From positions 2,666,001 to 2,730,000 of the forward strand of contig NC_009445.1 in assembly GCF_000026145.1 (NCBI RefSeq): DNA of 64,000 nt, read 5' to 3'. The first letter of the stretch is position 1, and each line of letters starts with the position of its first letter. The DNA is from Bradyrhizobium sp. ORS 278. Its GTDB lineage: Bacteria; Pseudomonadota; Alphaproteobacteria; Rhizobiales; Xanthobacteraceae. Both the position numbers and the translations under genes were made by a program. Under the pieces are notes generated by a model that worked only from the letters and a program-made list of their open reading frames with translations, was not told where the DNA came from and did no database searches. Shown one piece after another: positions 1-9,123 of the stretch.

Positions 1-153
1 GCCACCGAATCCATGCTGGTGATGAACCCCGCCACCGGCCGCTACGATGCCGACGCGACGCCGTCCACGGGATCGGACACGTTGTTCGACTACTACGCCC
101 GGCTGATCCGCGGCGAAGCCGAGGCCGAACGCGGCGATCACGCGGTGTTCTAA
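1..153 (+). CDS. C-terminal end of an unidentified protein (truncated by the window edge)
   Basis: An open frame runs in from the window edge and stops at TAA 151-153, giving about 50 residues that end in DHAVF. The tail is acidic and helical (LFDYYARLIRGEAEAE). No motif identifies the family and the start lies outside the window. Codon use (GC-rich third positions) fits a real gene. It lies just upstream of the palindromic repeat that was hit by the IS element. Confidence 0.55.
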   Translation, partial: ATESMLVMNPATGRYDADATPSTGSDTLFDYYARLIRGEAEAERGDHAVF

Positions 154-239
154 GCCCATCTCTTTCCGCGTCATTGCGAGGAGCGAAGCGACGAAGCAAT
201 CCAGGGCCGCACGCGTGGCCCTGGATTGCTTCGCTACGC

Positions 240-1780
240 GTAACTGCCCAGGTCCCCGCTCGGTCAAGCGAGGCGGATTTTATGGGTGAGCTGTGTTGGG
301 CATGCGGACAATGTTTCGAGCATGTTCCATCCGCGCTTTCGAGCGGTGCCGATCAAGGTACGTAGCGTTGCGAAGTTGTCCGCGCCTTGAGAGGTGCGAA
401 AGCCGCCAGAGATCTTCTGCCGCAACTTCATCATGCGGGCATCGCGCTCGGCCTCGTTGTTGGTAAACGGCACCGCCGGGTTGCGCAGGAACAGTAGCAC
501 TGCCTCTTTGTGCAGCTTGAGGCGCAGCAGGAGATTATGGCCGGTGCGCCGCCTGATCCGTCCGCGTTTGACATCGCGCGGCAGTGCGGGAAGCGCCTCG
601 TGCCAGGCGATGCCGGCGCGGATGATACGGTCATACTTCCGCTCGGCGGTGCGGATTTTGGCGGGAGGCAGCGCACCTGTCTGGCCGGCTGGACGCTCCG
701 GCGCCAGATTGACCTCATGGCACAGGTCTCGGAGCAGCGTACGCATGCGTCGAGCCCAGGCCTCGCCGTCGATGTCCACCAGCGCCGTCAGCTCGCGCAG
801 ATGATGCGCATTGCACAGCGCATGCGTGACCCCCGGCATCTGAAAATAGGATGTCCAGTGGTCGTGCATCACGATATGCGCCGCTTGCGTCAGCACCTCG
901 CCGCGCCTTTGGGACACGCGATAATGCACCAGCCCGTTGATCCCGGCGGTGCCCGCGACATGCAGCCATTGCGGCGTGGCACCCACCCAAAACCCGGTCT
1001 CATCCAGATGCTTGACCGGTGCTCCGCGGATCTCTTCGCAGACTGCCGCAGCGAAATCCCGCGTCCGACTGGCGGCACGGGCGATCATCTGCCCGATCGT
1101 GCCGGCCGAGACAGTCACGCCAAACAGATCGGTGAGGACCTGTCCCAAACGATCTTCAGGCAGGAACTGTCCAGCCGACAGATACGTCACCACGGCGGAC
1201 AACCGTGCGCCATATTGCGCTGGCGCCTTGACCTCCGTGGGAAACGTTCCCGTCGTGACTGCGCCACAGCCGCTGCATGTGCAACGATAGCGCTGATGCT
1301 CCGTGACGATCAGCGGCCTCGGCGCCGGCAGATCGAACACCTGACGGCTGTCGACAAAGTCCAACGGCTCCTCGCCCAGCGCCGCTTGGCAGCCTCTGCA
1401 CGTGGCGGGGCGATGGATGATTGTATGATCGACCTGGTCCGACCGCTTCAAGTGCTTGCCTGGATGACCTGGCTGGCCGCCGGGCTTCCTCACCCCTCGC
1501 TCGCGAAGGCTGCGTGTCCGGCGCGGACCCTGGCCCGGCCCATCGCTCGAAGGCGGTTTGCTGCTATTGGAGCTATCCAGACCAAGCCGGCGCTCCAGAT
1601 CGGCCACACGGGCCAACAGCAACGCGTTCTGCTGTTCCAGCATCAGGTTGCGCGCCTGCAACTCCCCAATCAGGGCCAGCAGCGAATCAACCGACAATGA
1701 GTGCGGTGGCTTCATCCATACCTTGACTCACAAACGCATGGGGTCAGTCAAGGGATGAGGTCGGGTACCTGGGCAGTTAC
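240..1780 (-). mobile_element. Complete IS66-family insertion sequence, 1,541 bp, single-ORF type
   Basis: Left end 240-253 (gtaactgcccaggt) is the exact reverse complement of right end 1767-1780, with weaker similarity continuing inward. It is flanked by an 8-bp direct duplication, cgctacgc, at 232-239 and 1781-1788. IS66 elements are known to duplicate 8 bp and to have ends beginning GTAA. Only a tnpC-type transposase is present; the small tnpA and tnpB genes of classical IS66 elements are absent, as in a known sub-group. Intact ends, duplication and ORF suggest a recent and possibly still mobile insertion. Confidence 0.93.
264..1715 (-). CDS. tnpC: IS66-family transposase (TnpC type)
   Basis: 483 residues. 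The N-terminus carries a leucine-rich coiled coil (about 8-45) followed by the serine/proline-rich linker SSNSSKPPSSDG, a hallmark of IS66 TnpC. A zinc-finger-like region follows, with paired cysteines (CRGCQ near 110, CSGCG near 147). The DDE catalytic core includes HLDETGFWV and the late NNEAERDARMMKLRQKISGG motif that holds the last acidic residue. Length and order match full-size solo TnpC proteins, with no frameshift. Start ATG 1715 lies 65 bp inside the right end; the stop lies 24 bp from the left end. Confidence 0.95.
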   Translation of the reverse strand: MKPPHSLSVDSLLALIGELQARNLMLEQQNALLLARVADLERRLGLDSSNSSKPPSSDGPGQGPRRTRSLRERGVRKPGGQPGHPGKHLKRSDQVDHTIIHRPATCRGCQAALGEEPLDFVDSRQVFDLPAPRPLIVTEHQRYRCTCSGCGAVTTGTFPTEVKAPAQYGARLSAVVTYLSAGQFLPEDRLGQVLTDLFGVTVSAGTIGQMIARAASRTRDFAAAVCEEIRGAPVKHLDETGFWVGATPQWLHVAGTAGINGLVHYRVSQRRGEVLTQAAHIVMHDHWTSYFQMPGVTHALCNAHHLRELTALVDIDGEAWARRMRTLLRDLCHEVNLAPERPAGQTGALPPAKIRTAERKYDRIIRAGIAWHEALPALPRDVKRGRIRRRTGHNLLLRLKLHKEAVLLFLRNPAVPFTNNEAERDARMMKLRQKISGGFRTSQGADNFATLRTLIGTARKRGWNMLETLSACPTQLTHKIRLA

Positions 1781-1900
1781 CGCTACGCTCGCAATGACGG
1801 GGAGACTCGTTTTGGAGCGATCATACTCAAGCTGACGGTGGCGAGACATGCGGTCATCTTCTCGCGGCGCGTCTCGCGTCCGAGCCTTGCTCTTCGTCCT

Positions 1901-2021
1901 GCCCTCTCCGAGAAGAGGGCACGGGGAATGCCGGGCGCTGGCCGCACCCATGGCCCGCCTGCAGAAAGATAAGCAGGCGGCAGTCACCACAGGTTCAGCC
2001 GGGAACACCCGGCATTCCCCG
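1901..2021. repeat. Composite palindromic repeat region
   Basis: Nested inverted repeats without a gene: GCCCTCT/AGAGGGC (1901-1920), a 14-bp pair cggggaatgccggg (1922-1935) with its complement at 2008-2021, and an inner ccgcctgc/gcaggcgg hairpin (1955-1980). The rest of 1800-2342 is GC-rich, carries reading frames in several phases but no credible protein, and looks like degraded repeat sequence. Confidence 0.65.
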
Positions 2022-2342
2022 CGCGATGGTTTTCACGGCTGCTTCGCGTTCTCCCCGGTGCTCCGGGCTTTCTGGCCACCGTTGCCCGCGCGGCGCGTGA
2101 GCGCCGACGCGAACGTGACACCAGCTTCGGGGTGCCAGGACCACGCGACTTGACCGTGCGCATCGCTGCCGTTCGTCCGCGCGAGATCACCCACGCGCAG
2201 CAGCAACACGCCCACCGCATCCCGCCTCGACGTTCGTGACGACCGCGAAGCGTCCCTCAGGTGAGACGGGACGGCGATAACAAATACATGAATTCTGAAA
2301 AAAAGAAAGATATTTCTGCGACCCGGATCTAAAGTTTGTTCC

Positions 2343-2418
2343 CTCATGGTGAGGAGCGCCGCAGGCGCGTCTCGAAACATGAGGCCACCAGCCGGGCCTC
2401 GCCCTTCGAGACGCCCCT
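2343..2418. repeat. Palindromic repeat, family D
   Basis: Contains 'ctcatggtgagga', 'tctcgaaacatgagg' and 'ccttcgagacgc', the same building blocks as the copies at 28330-28435 and 43910-44112. It sits downstream of the P450 gene. Nothing else was seen between it and the P450 stop at 2481. Confidence 0.7.
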
Positions 2419-2480
2419 AATGCGCCCTACGATTGGCTGACTGAATTGCTCAAGTCGTGACGCGCGACGTGATCCTCTCC

Positions 2481-3710
2481 TTAGCTAACCACGCATGGCA
2501 CGCTCGCGAACCCCCGAAACCGCACCCGTCCGCCGCGCACCGGCTCGCCCGCGAGCTGATAGTTGGGAAACCGGCTCACAAACCGCGCGATCGCCACTGC
2601 GCCTTCCAGCCGCGCCAGCGCCATGCCCGCGCATTGATGCGCGCCCGTTCCGAAGGCGAGGTGGCGGTTGGCAATCCGGGTGATGTCGAAGCGTTCGGGG
2701 TCATCGAACTGGGCGGGGTCGCGGTTGGCGGCGCCGATGCACAGGGTGACGGAGGTGCCGGGCGCCAGCGTGATGCCGCCGAGCTCGACGGCTTCCGTGG
2801 TCATGCGGTTGCCGAGCTGGTTGGAGCTTTCGTAGCGCAGGATCTCCTCGACGGCGGTGCGGATCAAGGCGGGGGCCTCGATCAGCTTCTTGCGCTCGGC
2901 CGGATGCTGGCACAGCAGCACGAGGCCGTTGCCGATCAGGTTGGTGGTGGTCTCGTGGCCGGCGTTGAGCAGGAAGATGCAATTGTGCAGCAGCTCCTTC
3001 TCGCTGAGCCGCTCGCCGCCGTTTTCGTCATCGGATTCGCCCTGGATCAGCCGCGTCAGCACGTCGCGCTCGGGATGGCCGGGCCTGGCGCGGCGGCGCG
3101 CGACCAGAGTTTTGAGATAGTCCAGGAAATCTGCAACGGCCTGGTTGCCGCGCGCCAACTGCTCCGGCGTCAGCACCGGCTCGAGCGCGCCGAGAATGGC
3201 GAGCGACCAGTCGCGCAGCGGGCCGCGCTCCTCATGCGGCACCCCGAGCAGATTGCCGATCACCTCGATCGGAATCGCCGCGGCGAAATCCTCGATCAGC
3301 TCGAAGCGCGGCTTCGCCGCGATGCGATCCAGCAGGCCGTCCACCAGTGCGATCAGCGCCGGCTCCATCTCGGCGATGGCGCGCGGCGACAGCGCGCCCA
3401 TGATCAGGCGGCGGACGCGCGTATGCGACGGCGGATCGTTGAACACGAGGCTCGTGGTGTGATGCTCATACAGCAATGAATCGCCGTATTTCGGCGCGAA
3501 CTCGCGCTTCTTGTCGGACGAAAAGGCCTTCGTCGTCTTGTAGGCGGTGACGAGATCGTCGTAGCGCGTCAGGAAATACGAGCCGTTGCGCATCCGCTTG
3601 ACCGGCGCATACTGGCGCAGCGCGCGATAGGTTCGGTAGGGGTCGGCGTAGAAGCCGGGCGTCAGGCGCTCGAGATCGAAATCGTCGGCGAGCGCTGCGG
3701 CATCGGTCAT
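2481..3710 (-). CDS. Cytochrome P450
   Basis: 409 residues from ATG 3710, chosen because GGGAGG lies just upstream and a longer reading frame to 3908 has a non-P450 N-terminus. Heme mono-oxygenase of the soluble bacterial class: I-helix AGHETTT (250-256) for oxygen activation, ExxR at 289-292, and the heme loop FGTGAHQCAG with the cysteine ligand at about 360. There is no membrane anchor, so it is cytoplasmic and needs separate ferredoxin and reductase partners, which are not in this window. It is divergent from the TetR regulator and the efflux pump, so the three may share control by the dyad at 3944-3959. Substrate unknown. Confidence 0.92.
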   Translation of the reverse strand: MTDAAALADDFDLERLTPGFYADPYRTYRALRQYAPVKRMRNGSYFLTRYDDLVTAYKTTKAFSSDKKREFAPKYGDSLLYEHHTTSLVFNDPPSHTRVRRLIMGALSPRAIAEMEPALIALVDGLLDRIAAKPRFELIEDFAAAIPIEVIGNLLGVPHEERGPLRDWSLAILGALEPVLTPEQLARGNQAVADFLDYLKTLVARRRARPGHPERDVLTRLIQGESDDENGGERLSEKELLHNCIFLLNAGHETTTNLIGNGLVLLCQHPAERKKLIEAPALIRTAVEEILRYESSNQLGNRMTTEAVELGGITLAPGTSVTLCIGAANRDPAQFDDPERFDITRIANRHLAFGTGAHQCAGMALARLEGAVAIARFVSRFPNYQLAGEPVRGGRVRFRGFASVPCVVS

Positions 3711-3929
3711 CTCTGGTCCTCCCGGTCGAGTCTTCGTTGTTGTCGCGACCGTCGCACGGCCAGCGGCGGAAGAAAATGCGCCGGGTGGTGTCCAGCTGCC
3801 CACCTGCCACCAGAGCGTGCCGCAGATCCGCCTTGTTGCCGCGGTACGAAATTGCCGCTGGCGCGATCCTGACTCCGTAGCGATTTCAGGCACTTGCCTG
3901 CCGGACACTGTTGCGCCGCGGCATATTTC

Positions 3930-3959
3930 TTGACATCAATCAAGTGAGTATTTACTCAC
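3930..3959 (+). promoter_or_regulatory. Probable promoter with TetR-type operator
   Basis: TTGACA at 3930-3935 is followed 17 bases later by a weak -10 (tactca, 3953-3958). A perfect dyad GTGAGTA-TT-TACTCAC (3944-3959) lies between and across these elements, five bases before the regulator's first ATG. Position over the core promoter next to a TetR-family gene fits an autorepressor site; assignment to this regulator is inferred. Confidence 0.7.
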
Positions 3960-3964
3960 GGGCG

Positions 3965-4666
3965 ATGTCCAGTTTGCGCATGACAAGCGATCTCCGGAGG
4001 CAGCTGATCCTCGGGGCGGCCAAGCGCTGCTTCGCGCGTCACGGCTATGCCGGCACGACGACCAAGAGCGTGGCCGCGGCGGCCGCGATCTCGGAAGCGC
4101 TGCTGTTCAAGCATTTCCCGTCGAAGGCGGCGCTCTATGCCGAGATCCTGACCGAGGAATGCGAGGCCGATCCGGATTTCGAGCTGCTGCTCGGACAGGA
4201 ACCTTCGACCGCGACGCTGGTCAAGATGATGGCCGGAATGGTCCGGCATTTCCTCGGGATCGCCGACGGTCCTAATGAGGAAGAAGAGCAGCGGCTGCGG
4301 CTGATGGCCTCGAGCCATCTCGACGACGGCGAGTTCGCGCGGCTGCTGTACACCAAGATCGATGATCTGATCGGCACGAAATTCGTTACCTGTCTAGCAA
4401 GCGCCGTTGCCGCAGGTGACGCGGCGCGACTGGCGGCGGCGCCGCGCGATCTGTTCTGGTTCGCGCATCACACCGTCTTGATGGCGGCCGTGACCCGGCT
4501 TCCCTCGACGCCCTGCGTGCCTTATGGAACCGCTGCGAGCCTGGAGCGCCAGCTCAGCGAGTTCATCCTGCGCGGCATCGGACTGACTGACGCCGCCATC
4601 GCGTGCTATCTCGACCACGAATTGTCGCAACCTCCGGCCCGGCCGGCGACGGCAGAAAGTGCATGA
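3965..4666 (+). CDS. TetR/AcrR-family transcriptional regulator
   Basis: 233 residues from the first ATG at 3965; ATG 3980 is possible because 3965 lies very close to the predicted transcription start. The N-terminal helix-turn-helix spans roughly 10-60 (RRQLILGAAKRCFARHGYAGTTTKSVAAAAAISEALLFKHFPSKAALY), typical of TetR. The C-terminal helical ligand domain is divergent. The gene ends two bases before the efflux adaptor start, so it is probably the first gene of the pump operon and a repressor released by a pump or P450 substrate (inferred). Confidence 0.9.
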   Translation: MSSLRMTSDLRRQLILGAAKRCFARHGYAGTTTKSVAAAAAISEALLFKHFPSKAALYAEILTEECEADPDFELLLGQEPSTATLVKMMAGMVRHFLGIADGPNEEEEQRLRLMASSHLDDGEFARLLYTKIDDLIGTKFVTCLASAVAAGDAARLAAAPRDLFWFAHHTVLMAAVTRLPSTPCVPYGTAASLERQLSEFILRGIGLTDAAIACYLDHELSQPPARPATAESA

Positions 4667-4667
4667 C

Positions 4668-5858
4668 ATGAACATTGCGACGGAACCCAAGCTCTCCGGA
4701 AAGCCGATCGACGACAAGCCGCGCAAGCGCACCCGCCCGGTGCTGTGGTTCATCGTCATCGGCCTGCTGCTCGCGGGACTGGTCGGCGGCCTCGTCTGGT
4801 TCAACATGTTCCGCGACAAGATGATCGCGCAGTTCTTCGCGAACATGAAGCCGCCGCCGCTCAACGTTAGCATCGCGACCGCGACCGCGGAGACCGTGCC
4901 GAACCTGCTGACCGCGGTCGGCGATCTCGCCGCCGTGCATCAGGTCAACGTGACCGCGGACGCCTCGGGCCGCATCACCGACATCATGTTCACGCCGGGC
5001 ACGACGGTGAAGCAGGGCACGCCGCTGGTGCAGCTCTATGACGCGCCGGAGCAGGGCGACCTCGCCAACTTCAAGGCCCAGGTCACCGTGGCGCAGCTGT
5101 CGCTCGACCGTGCCAAGCAACTCGCCTCGCGCCAGTTCGGTCCGCAGGCGACCGTCGACCAGGCCCAGGCCGCCTACGACCAGGCTCAGGCCGGCGTCGC
5201 CAAGACCGAGGCGCTGATCGCGCAGAAGCTGGTGCGCGCGCCCTTCGACGGCGAGCTCGGCGTCCGCAAGGTCGATCTCGGCCAGTATCTCTCGGCCGGC
5301 ACGCAGATCGTGTCGCTGACCGATCTCTCGCAGCTGTGGGTCAACTTCACTGTGACGGAGAAGGATTCGGGCCAGCTCAAGGTCGGGCAGGTCGTGCGGG
5401 TCACCGTCGATGCCTATCCGGGCAAGACCTTCGAGGGCAAGATCACCACGATCGAGCCGCAGATCGCGACCGACACGCGCAACATTCGCGTGCAGGGCAC
5501 GATCGCCAATCCCGAGCATATCCTCAAGCCGGGCATGTTCGCCACCACCACCGTGGTGCTGCCGGACAAGCCGCCGGTGCTGACCGTGCCGGAGACGGCG
5601 GTCGACTACACGCTGTATGGCGACTCGGTGTTCGTCATCAACGAGAAGAAGACCGATGACGGCAAGACGACGCTGGTGGCGGACCGCACCTATGTCCAGA
5701 CCGGCGACCGCGTCAACGGCCGCGCCGAGATCCTCAAGGGCCTGAAGGACGGCGACCGCGTCGTCGCCGTCGGACAGCTCAAGATCCAGTCGGGCGCCGC
5801 GGTCGCGATCTCGACCGATCCGCTGCCGCCGGTGCCGGCGAAGCCGCCGCGCTACTGA
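4668..5858 (+). CDS. RND efflux periplasmic adaptor (membrane fusion protein, HlyD/AcrA type)
   Basis: 396 residues from ATG 4668 (GTG 4659 is an alternative that overlaps the regulator stop). An uncleaved N-terminal membrane segment lies at about 25-46 (LWFIVIGLLLAGLVGGLVWF). Then come a lipoyl/barrel-sandwich half, an alpha-helical hairpin (about 130-190, with ATVDQAQAAYDQAQAG), a beta-barrel and a membrane-proximal domain ending in LKDGDRVVAVGQLKIQSGA. It should bridge the permease at 5940 to an outer-membrane channel. No TolC-type channel gene is next to it, so a channel encoded elsewhere is probably used. Confidence 0.93.
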   Translation: MNIATEPKLSGKPIDDKPRKRTRPVLWFIVIGLLLAGLVGGLVWFNMFRDKMIAQFFANMKPPPLNVSIATATAETVPNLLTAVGDLAAVHQVNVTADASGRITDIMFTPGTTVKQGTPLVQLYDAPEQGDLANFKAQVTVAQLSLDRAKQLASRQFGPQATVDQAQAAYDQAQAGVAKTEALIAQKLVRAPFDGELGVRKVDLGQYLSAGTQIVSLTDLSQLWVNFTVTEKDSGQLKVGQVVRVTVDAYPGKTFEGKITTIEPQIATDTRNIRVQGTIANPEHILKPGMFATTTVVLPDKPPVLTVPETAVDYTLYGDSVFVINEKKTDDGKTTLVADRTYVQTGDRVNGRAEILKGLKDGDRVVAVGQLKIQSGAAVAISTDPLPPVPAKPPRY

Positions 5859-5939
5859 TCGCACATCCGAGCCAATGCCGGGCCGCCACGAGGCAGCCCG
5901 GCCGGACCTCATCCGAATTCTGCTGACGGGATTGCCGCG

Positions 5940-8900
5940 ATGCGTTTCACCGATATCTTCATCAAGCGCCCGGTGCTGTCGGTCGTGGTCAGCCTGCTGA
6001 TCCTGCTGCTCGGCCTGCGCGCGGCGTTCGTGCTGCCGATCCGGCAATATCCGAAACTGTCGAACACCGTCGTGAACGTCACGACGGTTTATCCGGGCGC
6101 GTCCGCCGATCTGATCCAGGGCTTCATCACGACGCCGCTGGAGCAGGCGGTCGCCTCGGCCGAGGGCGTCGACTACATCACCTCGTCCTCGGTGCAGGGC
6201 ACCAGCACGATCCAGGTGTTCATCAAGCTCAACTTCGATCCGAGCCAGGCGCTCACCGAGGTGCTCGCCAAGGTCAACTCGGTCCGTTACCTGATCCCGA
6301 AGGAATCCAACGACCCGATCGTCACCAAGACGACGGGACAGACGACCTCGGTGATGTATCTCGGCTTCTCCAGCGAGGAGCTGTCGGGCTCGGCGATCTC
6401 GGACTATCTGACGCGCGTCGTTCAGCCGGTGCTGTCGACGGTGGACGGCGTCGCCGCCGCCAACATCCTCGGCGGCCAGACCTTTGCGATGCGCATTTGG
6501 CTCAACCCCGAGAAGATGGCCGGCCGCAACGTCTCGCCGACCGATGTCGCCGCCGCGATCGCAGCCAACAACTTCCAGTCCGCGGCCGGCCAGGCCAAGG
6601 GCTATTTCATCGTCTCCAACATCACGACCAATACCGGCCTGACCGACGTCAACCAGTTCAAGCGGATGATCGTGAAGGCCAAGGACGGCGGCTTCGTCCG
6701 CATGGAGGACATCGCCACCGTCGAGCTTGCGGCGCAGAGCACCGATGCCAGCGTCGCCTTCAACGGCGAGCGCGCGATCTTCATCGGCGTCGACGCCACG
6801 CCGCAGGGCAATCCGCTCAACATCGTCAAGGGGGTGCGCGCGCTGTTCCCGGATCTCCAGCGCAACCTGCCGCCGTCGATGAAGATGAAGGTGGCTTATG
6901 ACTCCACCAAGTTCATCCAGTCGTCGATCGACGAGGTCGAGCACACGCTCGGCGAGGCCGTGCTCATCGTCATCGTCGTGATCTTCCTGTTCCTGGCGTC
7001 CTTGCGCTCGGTGATCATCCCCGTGGTGACGATCCCGCTGTCGCTCGTCGGCGTCTGCACCCTGATGCTGGCGCTCGGATTTTCCATCAACCTGCTGACC
7101 CTGCTGGCGATGGTGCTGGCGATCGGCCTCGTGGTCGACGACGCCATCGTGGTGGTCGAGAACATTCATCGCCATCTGGAGGAGGGCAAGGCGCCGGTCC
7201 AGGCGGCATTGCAGGGCGCGCGCGAAATCGTCGGTCCGGTCATCTCGATGACGATCACCCTCGCCGCGGTGTACGCGCCGATCGGCTTCCTCGGTGGTCT
7301 CACGGGCTCGCTGTTCCGCGAGTTCGCCTTCACGCTCGCCGGCTCGGTCATCGTCTCCGGCGTCATCGCGCTGACGCTGTCGCCGATGATGTGCTCGGTG
7401 CTGCTGCGCAGCGCGGAGGAGGGCCGCTTCGCGCGCCTCGTGAACCGCGTGTTCGGCGCGATGACCAACTGGTACGGCCGCAAGCTCGACCGCTCGCTCG
7501 ACTACCGCCCGGTGACGGCACTGTTCGCGCTGACGATCCTCGGCCTGGTCGGCTTCCTCTATATGCATACCTCCAAGGAACTGGCGCCGGAGGAGGATCA
7601 GGGCATCGTATTCTCGATCACCAAGGCGCCGAAATACGCCAATATCGACTACATCAACTTCTACACCGACAAGCTCGACAAGGCGTTCCAGAAGTTCCCC
7701 GAGACCGACCTGCGCTTCGTGCTGAACGGCATCAACGGCCCGCAGGGCGGCTTCGCCGGCATGCTGCTGAAGCCCTGGGACGAGCGCACGCGCTCCTCGA
7801 TCAAGCTGAAGCCGCTGGTGCAGGCGGAGCTGTCGAAGATCGAGGGCATCAACGCCTTCGCCTTCAACCTGCCGGCGCTGCCGGGCGGTCCGGGCGGCCT
7901 GCCGGTGCAGATGGTGATCAGCTCGACCAACGGCTTCCAGGCGGTCTATGAGCAGATGGCCAAGCTGAAGGATGCCGCGCGCAAGAGCGGCATGTTCATC
8001 GTCTCCGACAGCGATCTCGAGTTCAACCAGCCGGTGGTGAAGGTCTGGATCAACCGCAGCAAGGCGAGCGATCTCGGCATCAACATGCAGTCGATCGGCA
8101 ATACGCTGGCCGTGCTGCTCGGCGGCAACTACATCAACCGATTCAACCTCGAAGGCCGCTCCTATCAGGTCATTCCGCAGGTGCCGCGCGACAAGCGGCT
8201 GTCGCCGGAGTCGCTGGCGGGCTACTATGTCGCGACCGCGGCCGGCCAGCAGGTGCCGCTGTCGACGGTGGTGAGCATCGAGACCGCGACCGACCCGAAC
8301 TCGCTGACGCATTTCAACCAGCTCAACTCGGCGACCTTCTCCGCCGTGCCGATGCCGGGCGTCACGGTCGGCCAGGCCGTCGACTTCCTGGAGAAGCAGG
8401 CCAAGAACCTGCCGTCGGGCTTCAGCCACGATTATCTCGCCGACGCCCGGCAATACGTCCAGGAGGGCAATCAGCTCGCCATCACCTTCGGTTTCGCGCT
8501 GATCATCATCTTCCTGGTGCTGGCGGCGCAGTTCGAGAGCTTGCGCGATCCGCTGGTGATCATGATCAGCGTGCCCATGGCGATCGTCGGTGCGCTGATC
8601 CCGCTGTTCTTCGGCCTCGCGACGATGAACATCTACACCCAGGTCGGCCTGCTGACGCTGGTCGGCCTGATCACCAAGCACGGCATCCTGATGGTGGAGT
8701 TCGCCAACGAACTGCAGCTCAGCGAGGGACTCGACCGCCGCCGGGCAATCGAGAAGTCGGCGCGCATCCGACTACGGCCGATCCTGATGACCACGGCCGC
8801 GATGGTCACCGGCCTGGTCCCGCTGCTGACGGCGTCGGGCGCCGGCGCCGCCAGCCGTTTCTCGATCGGCCTCGTCGTCGTCGCCGGCATGTCGATCGGC

Positions 8901-9038
8901 ACGCTGTTCACGCTGTTCGTGCTGCCGGCCGTCTACACCGTGATCGCCACCGACCACCAGGCCGCCGCCAAGTCACGGCGCGCCCAGCAGATCGCGGAGT
9001 TCGACGCCGAGCCGGAGCACGCGCTGAAGGCGACGTGA
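5940..9038 (+). CDS. RND multidrug efflux permease (HAE1/AcrB-MexF type)
   Basis: 1,032 residues, normal for the family. MRFTDIFIKRPVLSVVV at the N-terminus is the family signature (FIxRP). Two large periplasmic loops and twelve membrane helices are evident, with the internal duplication typical of RND pumps. The proton-relay aspartates are present at 400-401 (GLVVDDAIVVVENI), and a matching second-half segment is GLITKHGILMVEFANE. It is a proton-driven exporter in the inner membrane, paired with the adaptor 81 bp upstream. Drug range cannot be read from sequence. Confidence 0.95.
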   Translation: MRFTDIFIKRPVLSVVVSLLILLLGLRAAFVLPIRQYPKLSNTVVNVTTVYPGASADLIQGFITTPLEQAVASAEGVDYITSSSVQGTSTIQVFIKLNFDPSQALTEVLAKVNSVRYLIPKESNDPIVTKTTGQTTSVMYLGFSSEELSGSAISDYLTRVVQPVLSTVDGVAAANILGGQTFAMRIWLNPEKMAGRNVSPTDVAAAIAANNFQSAAGQAKGYFIVSNITTNTGLTDVNQFKRMIVKAKDGGFVRMEDIATVELAAQSTDASVAFNGERAIFIGVDATPQGNPLNIVKGVRALFPDLQRNLPPSMKMKVAYDSTKFIQSSIDEVEHTLGEAVLIVIVVIFLFLASLRSVIIPVVTIPLSLVGVCTLMLALGFSINLLTLLAMVLAIGLVVDDAIVVVENIHRHLEEGKAPVQAALQGAREIVGPVISMTITLAAVYAPIGFLGGLTGSLFREFAFTLAGSVIVSGVIALTLSPMMCSVLLRSAEEGRFARLVNRVFGAMTNWYGRKLDRSLDYRPVTALFALTILGLVGFLYMHTSKELAPEEDQGIVFSITKAPKYANIDYINFYTDKLDKAFQKFPETDLRFVLNGINGPQGGFAGMLLKPWDERTRSSIKLKPLVQAELSKIEGINAFAFNLPALPGGPGGLPVQMVISSTNGFQAVYEQMAKLKDAARKSGMFIVSDSDLEFNQPVVKVWINRSKASDLGINMQSIGNTLAVLLGGNYINRFNLEGRSYQVIPQVPRDKRLSPESLAGYYVATAAGQQVPLSTVVSIETATDPNSLTHFNQLNSATFSAVPMPGVTVGQAVDFLEKQAKNLPSGFSHDYLADARQYVQEGNQLAITFGFALIIIFLVLAAQFESLRDPLVIMISVPMAIVGALIPLFFGLATMNIYTQVGLLTLVGLITKHGILMVEFANELQLSEGLDRRRAIEKSARIRLRPILMTTAAMVTGLVPLLTASGAGAASRFSIGLVVVAGMSIGTLFTLFVLPAVYTVIATDHQAAAKSRRAQQIAEFDAEPEHALKAT

Positions 9039-9062
9039 CGACGTTGCCAGCCTGACGGCATC

Positions 9063-9098
9063 AACGGCGGTTGCCTCCGGCAGCCGCCGTTCTGTTTT
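9063..9098 (+). terminator. Rho-independent terminator after the RND pump
   Basis: AACGGCGG (9063-9070) pairs with CCGCCGTT (9084-9091); inside, TGCC pairs with GGCA. The hairpin is followed by ctgtttt. It starts 24 bases after the permease stop and closes the regulator-adaptor-permease transcript. Confidence 0.85.
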
Positions 9099-9123
9099 GG
9101 GTGGTCTCTGAACACCCATCGCT

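Larger units (their letters stand above)
169..1799. repeat. Palindromic intergenic repeat, family A, split by the IS element
   Basis: The left part (169-239) and right part (1781-1799) together rebuild one copy of the repeat also found at 15460, 29749 and 42686. Its ends are 'cgtcattgcgag' and 'cgctcgcaatgacg', and in its middle 'aatccagggcc' pairs with 'ggccctggatt'. Removing 240-1780 and one copy of the 8-base duplication restores the uninterrupted palindrome. Confidence 0.85.

Noticed and set aside
510..1700. Plus-strand open frame of 396 codons inside the IS element
   Set aside because: Antisense to the transposase, with shadow-like composition. IS66 elements carry no gene in this position.
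3911..3964. Earlier TTG start of the TetR regulator
   Set aside because: It would put the coding region over the promoter and operator dyad; the encoded extension has no family likeness.
4563..8681. Minus-strand open frame of 1,372 codons
   Set aside because: It is the antisense shadow of the RND adaptor and permease genes, which have clear family motifs. Its composition (runs of Arg, His, Asp, Gln) is an effect of high-GC codons read backwards.
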